A stretch of 43,471 nt of DNA, from the NCBI GenBank assembly GCA_934630905.1, contig CAKTXN010000005.1, positions 1-43,471 on the forward strand, in the 5' to 3' direction. The notes under the pieces are model-generated. The model did not search any database. It saw only the letters and a list, made by a program, of their open reading frames with translations, and was not told where the DNA came from. This DNA comes from an uncultured Eggerthellaceae bacterium (lineage in GTDB: Bacteria; Actinomycetota; Coriobacteriia; Coriobacteriales; Eggerthellaceae). The translations under genes and the position numbers were made by a program. Position 1 is the stretch's first letter. Each line of letters starts with the position of its first letter. Below are positions 15,625 through 22,880 of the stretch, one piece after another.

Positions 15625-16761
15625 ATGGCAAATAAAGCGCTCGCGAAAGATCCGTCCCAGACCTGCATTCTTGTCACGGGAGGCGCCGGCTATATTGGCA
15701 GCCACACCTGCGTTGAGCTGCTTTCCCGCGGGTACCATGTGGTGGTGATCGACGATTTGAGCAATTCCAGCGAAGTTGCCATGAACCGCGTGCGCACCAT
15801 TACGAATTGCCCCGCTGACCAGCTAAAATTCTATAAGGCATCCATTCTTGACCGCGAGGCGATGGAGCGCATTTTCACCGAGAACGACATTGACGCCATT
15901 ATCCACTTTGCCGGTTTCAAGGCGGTCGGCGAAAGCGTGCACAAGCCGCTCGAGTACTACTGGAACAACCTGACCGGCACACTGGTGCTGTGCGACGTTG
16001 CGCGCGAGCATGGCGTGAAGAACATCATCTTCAGCTCGAGCGCCACCGTTTACGGCGAGCCCGAATTCGTGCCCATCACCGAAAACTGCCCCAAGCACGA
16101 GGCAACGAATCCGTACGGCCAGACGAAAACCATGCTTGAGCGCATTTTGACCGACCTCTACCTTGGCGACAACGAATGGAACGTGGTGCTGCTGCGCTAC
16201 TTCAACCCCATTGGCGCGCACGAAAGCGGCCTGATCGGCGAGGACCCCAAGGGCATTCCCAACAACCTGGTGCCTTACGTTGCCCAGGTGGCCGTGGGCA
16301 AGCTGCAGCGCGTGGGCGTGTTCGGCAATGACTACCCCACCCCCGATGGCACGGGCGTGCGCGACTACATTCACGTTGTTGACTTGGCGCGCGGTCACGT
16401 GGCGGCGCTCAAGTGGATGGCGGGCGAAGTGGGCACCGGCGAGCCGCTGGGCCTGGGATCCCTTGCAGGCGAAGCCGCTGCAGACGGAAGCCGTCGTGGC
16501 GTGGGCATTTTCAACCTGGGCACCGGCAAGGGCTCAAGCGTGCTCGACATTATCCACGCGTACGAAAAAGCCTGCGGAAAGACCATCCCGTACGAGATAA
16601 TGCCTCGTCGCGAGGGCGATATTGCTACGTGCTATGCCGCTTGCGACAAAGCGCGCGAAGAGATGGGCTGGGTTGCCGAATACGACCTGGAGCGCATGTG
16701 CGCCGACAGCTGGCGTTGGCAGAGCACGAACCCCGACGGATATCGCGGCGCAGAAGCGTAA
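15625..16761 (+). CDS. galE: UDP-glucose 4-epimerase
   Basis: A 378-residue short-chain dehydrogenase-type epimerase interconverting UDP-glucose and UDP-galactose (and possibly the N-acetyl forms). TGGAGYIGSH (residues 18-27) binds NAD; SSSATVYG and NPYGQTK supply the catalytic Ser/Thr, Tyr and Lys; RYFNPIGAH and YIHVVDLARGHVAAL are GalE signatures. It is about 40 residues longer than the usual 335-340: extra N-terminal residues, and an insertion GEPLGLGSLAGEAAADGSRR in the substrate-binding half. The ATG follows AAAAGGAG. It stands as a single gene between a probable promoter and a strong terminator. Confidence 0.95.
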   Translation: MANKALAKDPSQTCILVTGGAGYIGSHTCVELLSRGYHVVVIDDLSNSSEVAMNRVRTITNCPADQLKFYKASILDREAMERIFTENDIDAIIHFAGFKAVGESVHKPLEYYWNNLTGTLVLCDVAREHGVKNIIFSSSATVYGEPEFVPITENCPKHEATNPYGQTKTMLERILTDLYLGDNEWNVVLLRYFNPIGAHESGLIGEDPKGIPNNLVPYVAQVAVGKLQRVGVFGNDYPTPDGTGVRDYIHVVDLARGHVAALKWMAGEVGTGEPLGLGSLAGEAAADGSRRGVGIFNLGTGKGSSVLDIIHAYEKACGKTIPYEIMPRREGDIATCYAACDKAREEMGWVAEYDLERMCADSWRWQSTNPDGYRGAEA

Positions 16762-16811
16762 GGCGCACGGCGCATCAAGCGAAAAGGGCTTGCAAGCTTA
16801 TTGACAAGAAG

Positions 16812-16850
16812 AAACGGCGGCGTACCAAGCTGGTGCACCGCCGTTTTTGT
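16812..16850 (+). terminator. galE terminator
   Basis: AAACGGCGG (16812-16820) pairs with CCGCCGTTT, extended inward by ACCA/TGGT, and is followed by TTTTTGTTG. Confidence 0.85.
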
Positions 16851-16924
16851 TGCTTTGAGTCTCAAACTGAACTGCGGAGCCTGAGAGCCTTGCGCTCTGG
16901 CACGGATGCGCGCCGCCGCGCAAC

Positions 16925-17668
16925 CTAATACGGCAGTTCCACGCGAATCGCATCTCCCACCAGGGACTTTAGTGTTGCTGCAAAGCAATCGCCGCAATCG
17001 GCGTCGCCCGCAACCGTCCCGTAATGCTCGGGAATCGCCAGCTTCGGCGCAGGGACCATTCCCGCCACCAGCGCCGCTGCTTCTTCCGCCGTAGTGGTAT
17101 ACGTGCCACCCGCAGGAACGCACACAACATCGCATGTCACAGCACGCGCTTCAGGCGTGTTATCGGTGTCGCCGCACACGTACACGCGCACGCCCGCAAG
17201 CTCCACCACGTAACCGACCCACTGGTTCGCACGCGGATGAAACTGCCTGTTCATGTTGTACGCCGCAACCGTCTGAACGGGAAATCCTGCGATTTCGTAG
17301 CTTTCACCAGACATAACGGAAACAATACGATTCGCGGGAACACCCGCAGCCACCATATCTCCTACAGTATCTCCCGGAGCCGCGAACCACGTATCCGCAT
17401 TTGCAACCGCATTCAAACTTGCGGGGTCAAGGTGGTCGTAATGGCTGTGCGTCACCAACACGAGCGATGCATCATGGGGCGCCCCTTCGACACGAAACGG
17501 ATCAACGTAAACAACACGCGACACGCCTTGCGCCACATCATCGCAACGCGCGCCCTTGTCATGCACGCCACCACTCGCGCACGCGTCGCTGCTCACGCGC
17601 ACGCTACTATGCTCATTGATGTAAAGCGAAACATTCTGATATGCAATTTCTCGCGGCGAAAAAGTCAT
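16925..17668 (-). CDS. Metallo-beta-lactamase-fold hydrolase (UlaG-like)
   Basis: A 247-residue metal-dependent hydrolase. The metal motif THSHYDHLD, the histidine in NRQFHPRANQWVGYVVE, GVRVYVCGDTDNTPEA and the late IPEHYGT match the UlaG/YtnP branch. The reaction is not predictable; relatives act on lactones, phosphodiesters or are unknown. An extra loop between the first strands (SSDACASGGVHDKGARCDD) carries Cys residues. ATG at 17668 is chosen for GGGAGG upstream. No operon partner is visible: it is convergent with galE and diverges from the symporter region. Confidence 0.85.
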   Translation of the reverse strand: MTFSPREIAYQNVSLYINEHSSVRVSSDACASGGVHDKGARCDDVAQGVSRVVYVDPFRVEGAPHDASLVLVTHSHYDHLDPASLNAVANADTWFAAPGDTVGDMVAAGVPANRIVSVMSGESYEIAGFPVQTVAAYNMNRQFHPRANQWVGYVVELAGVRVYVCGDTDNTPEARAVTCDVVCVPAGGTYTTTAEEAAALVAGMVPAPKLAIPEHYGTVAGDADCGDCFAATLKSLVGDAIRVELPY

Positions 17669-17829
17669 AATACGACCTCCCAGCAATCAAGCTTCCCCTG
17701 ATTTATCTGCTCTTATGCAGTTTTCATATTACCAACTTCCCGCCCGCCTTTCGCCAAAAATCGCACACCTTGGCGAAAAACTTTGTCACATCCTCTTTTC
17801 AGAGCCAAAAAGTATGATATGGTGCGTCC

Positions 17830-17997
17830 ATGTTCAATTTCGCTTCACATATCACTGCAGGAGAAGCCGCTGGCGCCGTTACGTGCGCCCGCCGTGCGGA
17901 GCAGTGTCCCGAAGCCGCCGGTGCCGTTATGCGCGCTCGCTGGGCCGAGCAGTGTCAGGCAGCGGCATCGTTATCCTATTTGTATTTTCGATATTAA
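17830..17997 (+). CDS. Small ORF ahead of the symporter (leader peptide or structured leader)
   Basis: A 55-codon ORF running directly into an intrinsic terminator: the TAA (17995-17997) overlaps the first stem bases. The product has two near-repeats, EAAGAVTCARRAEQC and EAAGAVMRARWAEQC, and 15 Ala of 55. The DNA also shows pairing (CACTGC/GCAGTG around an inner GGCGC/GCGCC), so the same bases could be a structured RNA. The upstream ribosome site is weak. Position before a transporter gene suggests attenuation; a free-standing small protein is the alternative. Confidence 0.4.
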   Translation: MFNFASHITAGEAAGAVTCARRAEQCPEAAGAVMRARWAEQCQAAASLSYLYFRY

Positions 17998-18026
17998 TAG
18001 CACGCGGGTTTTTCCGGTGCTATTTT
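17996..18026 (+). terminator. Intrinsic terminator between small ORF and symporter
   Basis: AATAGCAC (17996-18003) pairs with GTGCTATT (18017-18024), followed by TTTT. It lies about 195 bases before the symporter start, where an attenuator would be. Confidence 0.75.
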
Positions 18027-18221
18027 TTATGCCCCCATTCCCGCGTGCATTGTTGTCTTTTGCCTGGTAGATGCTGAGTTCTTCAGTTTCGGCAAACAGG
18101 CTTCGTCTTTGCGTGCCATTTTCGGAAAATAGACCGCTGCCCAGCAAACAAGCGAAGGCGGCAACGCACCCCATATTCGCGGCGCAGCGACGCCGCACCC
18201 TGCAAAAAGAAAGGATCCATT

Positions 18222-19862
18222 GTGATTGCAAAGATATGTTTGGTCGTCATCTTCTTCGGCGTGGCCATAGGCGTGGGCATTTACTGCCGCAAGTACGCCA
18301 ATGGCGTTGACGGCTTTGTTTTGGGTGGCAGAAACGTGGGCGCATGGATGAGCGCTTTCGCTTTTGGCACCAGCTACTTCAGCGCTGTTGTTTTCGTGGG
18401 GTACGCAGGCCAGTTCGGCTGGAAATACGGCTTGGCAGCGTTTTGGGCCGGCTTGGGCAACGCCGTTTTGGGCTCGCTCATTGCCTGGTGGGTGCTTGGT
18501 CCGCGCACGCGCGAGATGACGCACCGCATTGGCGCCACCACCATGCCGGAATTCTTCGGCAAGCGCTATAACTCCCGCGCATTGCGCATTGCTGCGGCGG
18601 CCATCATCTTCGTCTTCCTGATTCCCTACACCGCATCGGTCTACAACGGACTGTCGCGCCTGTTCGGCATGGCGTTCGGACTGCCCTACGAAGCGTGCGT
18701 TATTGCGATGGCGGTTATCACCTGCGTTTATGTAGTGGTCGGCGGCTACATGGCCACCGTGGTGAACGACTTTTTACAGGGCATTGTCATGCTTGTCGGT
18801 ATCACGGCCGTTATCTACGCCGTGATGAACGCAAATGGCGGTTTCATGGAAGCCATGACAACGCTTTCCCAGGTCAGCGACGGAAGCGGTTTCCAAGGAG
18901 TGTTCACCAGCATGTTCGGACCCGACCCCGCAAACCTTTTGGGCGTGGTCATTTTGACGTCGCTGGGCACGTGGGGTCTGCCGCAAATGGTGCAGAAGTT
19001 CTATGCCATTAAAGACGGCCCCGCCATTAAGCAAGGTGCCATTATTTCCACGCTGTTTGCCATTATTGTGTCGGGCGGCTGCTACTTTCTGGGTGGCTTC
19101 GGGCGCCTCTACGGCGACCAGATTGACTACACTGCCGCCGGAACGCCCGTGTTCGACTCGATTGTTCCCACCATGCTGTCAACCCTGCCCGAATTGCTGA
19201 TTGGCCTGGTCATTGTGCTGGTTCTGTCTGCATCCATGTCCACGTTGGCGGGTCTGGTGCTCAACAGCTCGTCCACGCTGACCCTGGATCTTATCGAGGG
19301 CAACATTGTGAAAAACATGGACGAAAAGCGCCGTATTCGTTACATGCGCGCGTTCATTGTGGTGTTCATCGCCATTTCTGCCGGCATCGCGCTGGTGCAA
19401 TACCACTCCACGATTACCTGGATTGCCCAGCTCATGGGCATTTCGTGGGGCGCGCTGTCCGGCGCGTTCATTGGCCCGTACCTGTGGGGCCTTTACAGCG
19501 GAAAAGTGTCGAAAGCGTCGGTGTGGACCAGCTTCATTTTCGCCATTGTGCTGACCACGGGCAACATGCTGATTGGCTTGGCGGGTCTTACGTCTGCGCT
19601 GCAGAGCGCGGTTGCCGGCATTCCCGTTGTGTCGTGGGTGTTCGCGAGCGGACTGAACTGCGGCGCGTTCGCCATGATTGCGTCGATTGTCATCGTGCCG
19701 CTCGTGAGCGTTTTCACGAAGGCCGAGCCGTTCGAAATCAACCCGCCAACAGGCACTTCGGGTACCGACCGCGAATTTGCGAAGAGCATTGAGGGCGCAC
19801 CCGCTGCTCCCCTGCCGGCCGAAGTCACCTCTGCCGATGCCGTGAGCGGTACACGCAAGTAG
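18222..19862 (+). CDS. Sodium:solute symporter (SSS family)
   Basis: A 546-residue membrane transporter that couples solute uptake to Na+ entry. The SSS core is clear: FVLGGRNVGAWMSAFAFGTSYFSAVVFVGYAG in the first helices, VVGGYMATVVNDFLQGIVMLVG, GTWGLPQMVQKFYAIKD, and LVLSASMSTLAGLVLNSSSTLTLDL, which forms the second Na+ site. About 13 membrane helices are present, and a 45-residue soluble C-terminal tail rich in Ala/Pro/Thr. GTG at 18222 is preceded by AGAAAGGA. The substrate is unknown (proline, pantothenate, carboxylates and sugars are all known in the family). An upstream ORF-plus-terminator may control it. Confidence 0.9.
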   Translation: MIAKICLVVIFFGVAIGVGIYCRKYANGVDGFVLGGRNVGAWMSAFAFGTSYFSAVVFVGYAGQFGWKYGLAAFWAGLGNAVLGSLIAWWVLGPRTREMTHRIGATTMPEFFGKRYNSRALRIAAAAIIFVFLIPYTASVYNGLSRLFGMAFGLPYEACVIAMAVITCVYVVVGGYMATVVNDFLQGIVMLVGITAVIYAVMNANGGFMEAMTTLSQVSDGSGFQGVFTSMFGPDPANLLGVVILTSLGTWGLPQMVQKFYAIKDGPAIKQGAIISTLFAIIVSGGCYFLGGFGRLYGDQIDYTAAGTPVFDSIVPTMLSTLPELLIGLVIVLVLSASMSTLAGLVLNSSSTLTLDLIEGNIVKNMDEKRRIRYMRAFIVVFIAISAGIALVQYHSTITWIAQLMGISWGALSGAFIGPYLWGLYSGKVSKASVWTSFIFAIVLTTGNMLIGLAGLTSALQSAVAGIPVVSWVFASGLNCGAFAMIASIVIVPLVSVFTKAEPFEINPPTGTSGTDREFAKSIEGAPAAPLPAEVTSADAVSGTRK

Positions 19863-20163
19863 ATACAGCGCGCGGGAGGGTACCTGCGCCGCAGATGCTG
19901 TGACTGGGCGTACCATGCCGGACCGCGGCACCCGCGCTGCAGGTGGCGGCGCCGGGACGTATCACGAGCACCACAAGCGGCAGCCGCACCATTGCGCGAG
20001 CACCGCAAAATCGCAAGAGCAAGAAACGCAAGAAGGGGAAGGCGTCGCACCGGGCACCTTCCCCTTCTTGCGTTTTCAACTTGACGCGCGGCGCCGCAAG
20101 CACCTGGCGCATCGATCTGCTGGGGCCCACGCTACGCAAGCGGATTGCACGCAAAACCGGCCG
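19863..20163. other. Convergent gap holding a strong terminator
   Basis: Besides the perfect hairpin at 20024-20075 I see nothing coding here. The gap separates the convergent symporter and modD genes. Confidence 0.6.
20024..20077. terminator. Strong bidirectional terminator
   Basis: A perfect 19-bp stem, AAACGCAAGAAGGGGAAGG (20024-20042) and its complement (20057-20075), around a 14-base loop, followed by T residues. It serves the symporter and the convergent modD. Confidence 0.9.
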
Positions 20164-21009
20164 TTATACAGGCAAAATGCGTGCACTCATATCAAGCGGA
20201 GCAGCCGAGAACGGTGCGGTGGTGGCCAAGCCATCCACGCCTGTAGCCGCATACGCCGCAGCATTTTTCGCATTGATGCCGCCTGCTGCAATCAGCGTGC
20301 AGTGCGGATCGATTTCGCGCAGCTCCGCAACTAAAGCCGCCAGTTCATCGGCGGGAATCTTGTCGAACTGAATGCCATCAACGCCAGCGCGAGCCAATGC
20401 GCGCGCTTGGTCGGCATCGGCTTCCACGAACAGCTTCTTCTCAATGCACTTGCTACGCAAGCTCGGCAGCGCTTCCAGAAACGCGTCGAAGCCGCCCATA
20501 AGGCGTGTGTGGTTGTCAAATACCAGCACCGTTTCGGAGAGCCCCAGGCGATGCGGGAAGGCGCCGCCCGCCGTAACCGCTTTTGTGAGCAGGTCTTTTA
20601 CGCCCGGCATGCTTTTGCGCGTGGTGAGAACTTCACATGCAGGGTTTGCGGATTTCGCAGCGCTCACCAAGTTGTGCGTTTTCGTGGCAACGGCACTGCA
20701 GTGGTCAAGCAGGTTCAGACAGACTTTCCACGCCTTGTGTAGTGCGCCTGCGGAGCCAACTGCCACCAGCAAAATAGTGCCCGCGGCAACTTGCTCGCCC
20801 GACGGAACAAGCGACTCCACTTCTGCACCTAAATGCTGCAATACGCGTGCGGCCTCTTCCGCGGCGCACACCGTGGCGTCCTCGCGCGTGAAAAACTCAA
20901 TGCGCGCGGGTTCATCACTGATGCCAAGCATTTGCGTGGTCAAATCGATATACGGAACATCCTCGGCAATAAGCTGGTCAATGCGTGCATCCGAAATAAC
21001 TACATCCAT
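20164..21009 (-). CDS. modD: ModD / quinolinate phosphoribosyltransferase-like protein
   Basis: A 281-residue homologue of NadC of the ModD branch, found with molybdate transport in many bacteria. The NadC-type phosphoribosyl pocket is kept: TTRKSMPGVKDLLTKAVTAGGAFPHRLGL, VFDNH, VEADADQARALARAGVDGIQFDK and the late IAAGGINAKNAAAYAATGVDGLATT. TTRK replaces NadC's DTRK, a ModD feature. The reaction of ModD is not established. No modABC or nad genes are in the window, so it is an orphan here. The ATG follows GGGAGGTAGCA. Confidence 0.82.
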   Translation of the reverse strand: MDVVISDARIDQLIAEDVPYIDLTTQMLGISDEPARIEFFTREDATVCAAEEAARVLQHLGAEVESLVPSGEQVAAGTILLVAVGSAGALHKAWKVCLNLLDHCSAVATKTHNLVSAAKSANPACEVLTTRKSMPGVKDLLTKAVTAGGAFPHRLGLSETVLVFDNHTRLMGGFDAFLEALPSLRSKCIEKKLFVEADADQARALARAGVDGIQFDKIPADELAALVAELREIDPHCTLIAAGGINAKNAAAYAATGVDGLATTAPFSAAPLDMSARILPV

Positions 21010-21204
21010 TGCTACCTCCCGTTTATGGAAACTTTTGAGGCTATGGTATCACGAACGCGCGTCGGGCGCGAAAGATGGGGACGCTGCGGTTTACTAGGAG
21101 CATGAGAAACGAGCAACCAAATGAGCAGCCCCCAGCACGCTTGATCTTCCGAGCTTTCAGGTTGCGCGACAGCGAAAATGAGTGCTTAAAGCACCTTTCG
21201 GAAC

Positions 21205-21442
21205 CATGTTGTTGAAAAAGAGGACCCAAATTCGAAGTGGGGAGTAGGTTGGAAGTAGGTAGAGCCTGCAAATCGCGGCATTTTTCGAGCGCGGGGCTGC
21301 TTTCAGAAAAAGCGATACAGAAAAACACCAGGTCAGAGCGTTGCAGTTTTAGAACCAGTGGACGACGCACGAGCGCAGAGAGTTTCGACCTACTTCCAAC
21401 CTATCGCAACTTCGAATTTCACCCTGGTTTTCCAACAACATG
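21205..21442. repeat. MITE-like element, copy 2
   Basis: A 238-base sister of the element at 11642-11868. Ends CATGTTGTTGAA (21205-21216) and CCAACAACATG (21432-21442) are inverted; AAATTCGAAGT and TTGGAAGTAGGT follow in both arms in the same order. The internal AAAACACCAGGTC (21322-21334) is identical to copy 1. No ORF is credible. Confidence 0.8.
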
Positions 21443-21673
21443 ACCAGCAATCTTTGCAAAACTCCGAAATAGGGAACATTTCAACAAGTGAATGCACGCA
21501 AATATTCCCCGTTTCCGCCAGATTCCCTTGCAAGATCTCCCTTACGCACCCACACAATCACCCGATACCGCTCTTCGCGCATCGGTCCCATTCCGCGTCC
21601 TAATTAAAACGACAAAGCATTCGCCCCGCTCACACCTAGAATTGTCCTCCCTAGCTCCATAGCTACTATGCCC

Positions 21674-21725
21674 GATTCCCATTGAGCGATTAAGTCACTT
21701 GTTGCATTTTCACTCAATGGGAATC
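21674..21725. repeat. 13-bp inverted repeat with 26-base loop
   Basis: GATTCCCATTGAG (21674-21686) and CTCAATGGGAATC (21713-21725) are exact complements. No T-run follows. A role as operator or small hairpin is possible. Confidence 0.6.
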
Positions 21726-21963
21726 ACAGATGACACGGTGCGCCCCCAACAAACGCGCCCGCGCAAGCACTCCGTCGGGCGTTCCCACGTCCATGCATGC
21801 CATCGTGCTTTCTCGCGCCTACCCGGCTGCTCCCAAAAACCCACATGGCACCGGGGAAAACACACTTCAATTATCCTTGAATAACTCTATTTGTTTCTAT
21901 TCATATTATTCATGCATATATATAAACATGCCATTTACGTGCGGAAACGTTTATCTATTTTTT

Positions 21964-21992
21964 TTGAACGAATAAAGAATTTATCTTTACAT
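21964..21992 (+). promoter_or_regulatory. Putative promoter of the winged-helix gene
   Basis: TTGAAC (21964-21969), 17 bases, then TTACAT (21987-21992). The spacer includes TAAAG-N7-CTTTA, a palindrome that could be an autoregulatory site. Weak, pattern-based call. Confidence 0.35.
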
Positions 21993-22059
21993 TGATAAGC
22001 CGATGAACTACTATGCCCACCGCGTCAATATGAATAAGAAAAAACGAAAGAGGCATGTT

Positions 22060-22623
22060 ATGACTACACGTGTTGAAGCTGTTAAATCCCTGCGCAAAGC
22101 AAGCAAGCTGGTGCGCCTTTCTTTCCGCGAAAACGGTCCCCGTTCCTTCAAGCGCGGCACGGGTGCGCTACTGAGCGCTCTCAAGGATTCCGATGCCGCT
22201 GTTTCCCGCGATGAACTCACCGTTGCCCTGGGTGCTACGCGCGTTGCCCTGAAAGACATCGTGCGCAAAGCTCAGCGCGCAGGTTACGTTTCCATGATTA
22301 CCGATGCCGAAGGTAATGGCTACACCGTTGAGCTCACCGACCTGGGCAAAGAGGTTGCTGCAAAGCGCGCTGCCGCCATGGACAAGGCCGCCGAGAGCGC
22401 TTTGAGCTGCCTGACCGACGAAGAAGTCGAGCAGTTCGCCGCCCTGAACGAGAAGATTTCCCTGGCACTGCGTGAGCAGGGCATCTCCGCCAAGAAGAAG
22501 GGTCATTTGGTAAAGCGTCACAAGAAGCACAGCTGCAAAGGTCATGCACATGCAGGCATGGACCATGCAGGCAAAGCCAAGGGTCGCTGCAAGAAGCACA
22601 GCTGCAAGTGCAAGAAGCACTAA
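22060..22623 (+). CDS. MarR-like winged-helix protein with His/Cys/Lys-rich tail
   Basis: A 187-residue protein. Residues about 30-105 look like a MarR-type winged helix (ALLSALKDSDAAVSRDELTVALGATRVALKDIVRKAQRAGYVSM, a wing with DAEGNGYTVELTDLGKEV), followed by a helical part (105-142). The tail 145-187 has 8 His, 4 Cys and many Lys, with KKHSCK present twice (155-160, 178-183); this could bind metal or nucleic acid. ATG at 22060 is chosen for AAAGAGG upstream; a 19-residue longer frame has no site. It is a single gene ending at a terminator. Target genes and ligand are unknown. Confidence 0.7.
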   Translation: MTTRVEAVKSLRKASKLVRLSFRENGPRSFKRGTGALLSALKDSDAAVSRDELTVALGATRVALKDIVRKAQRAGYVSMITDAEGNGYTVELTDLGKEVAAKRAAAMDKAAESALSCLTDEEVEQFAALNEKISLALREQGISAKKKGHLVKRHKKHSCKGHAHAGMDHAGKAKGRCKKHSCKCKKH

Positions 22624-22661
22624 ACGCGGGCAGCAGCGCAAACCCGTTATAGAAGCGAAAG

Positions 22662-22701
22662 AGCAGGTCGATGGCCACCGTGCCACCGACCTGCTTTGTT
22701 T
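22662..22701 (+). terminator. Terminator after the winged-helix gene
   Basis: AGCAGGTCG (22662-22670) pairs with CGACCTGCT (22687-22695), followed by TTGTTTTTT. The stem shares GAGCAGGTC with the hairpin at 15073. Confidence 0.8.
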
Positions 22702-22777
22702 TTTGGCGGCCGAATACCCAGCCTCTAGCCTTTCTCTTTTCGCAAGCCGTTTCTGAAAGAGGAAGCATTTCCTCGCG

Positions 22778-22805
22778 AAAACTATTGGACATAACCAATA
22801 GTTTT
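22778..22805. promoter_or_regulatory. Operator palindrome 1 of the HTH-HipA-like gene
   Basis: AAAACTATTGG (22778-22788) and CCAATAGTTTT (22795-22805) are exact complements with a 6-base spacer. It covers the -35 element of the predicted promoter. Confidence 0.85.
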
Positions 22806-22813
22806 TATATACT
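22785..22813 (+). promoter_or_regulatory. Predicted promoter of the HTH-HipA-like gene
   Basis: TTGGAC (22785-22790), an exact 17-base spacer and TATACT (22808-22813). The -35 lies in palindrome 1, and palindrome 2 begins about 10 bases after the -10, so a bound repressor would block both polymerase contacts. Confidence 0.7.
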
Positions 22814-22823
22814 GACCCTTAGT

Positions 22824-22853
22824 AAAAACTATTGGATAGAACCAATAGTTTTT
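22824..22853. promoter_or_regulatory. Operator palindrome 2 of the HTH-HipA-like gene
   Basis: AAAAACTATTGG (22824-22835) and CCAATAGTTTTT (22842-22853), again with a 6-base spacer. Its centre is about 47 bases from that of palindrome 1. Confidence 0.85.
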
Positions 22854-22880
22854 AACAGGTGAAACACTAGGAGACTCGTC

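Larger units (their letters stand above)
21010..22059. other. Gap of about 1 kb with repeats
   Basis: I find no supported gene. It contains MITE-like copy 2 (21205-21442), a 13-bp inverted repeat with a 26-base loop (21674-21725), and an AT-rich right end with the likely promoter of the downstream regulator. Confidence 0.6.

Noticed and set aside
15202..15738. A 178-residue minus-strand frame across the 114-base repeats and the galE start
   Set aside because: Repeats of LPAFQVVPV-type sequence come from the DNA repeat, and the frame overlaps the real galE start antisense.
17813..17818. TATGAT as the -10 of the small-ORF leader promoter
   Set aside because: The only -35-like TTGTCA lies 24 bases upstream, too far; kept as a possibility only.
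17853..17960. The paired repeats in the symporter leader as a tandem glycine or guanidine riboswitch
   Set aside because: The conserved core bases of those riboswitches are not present.
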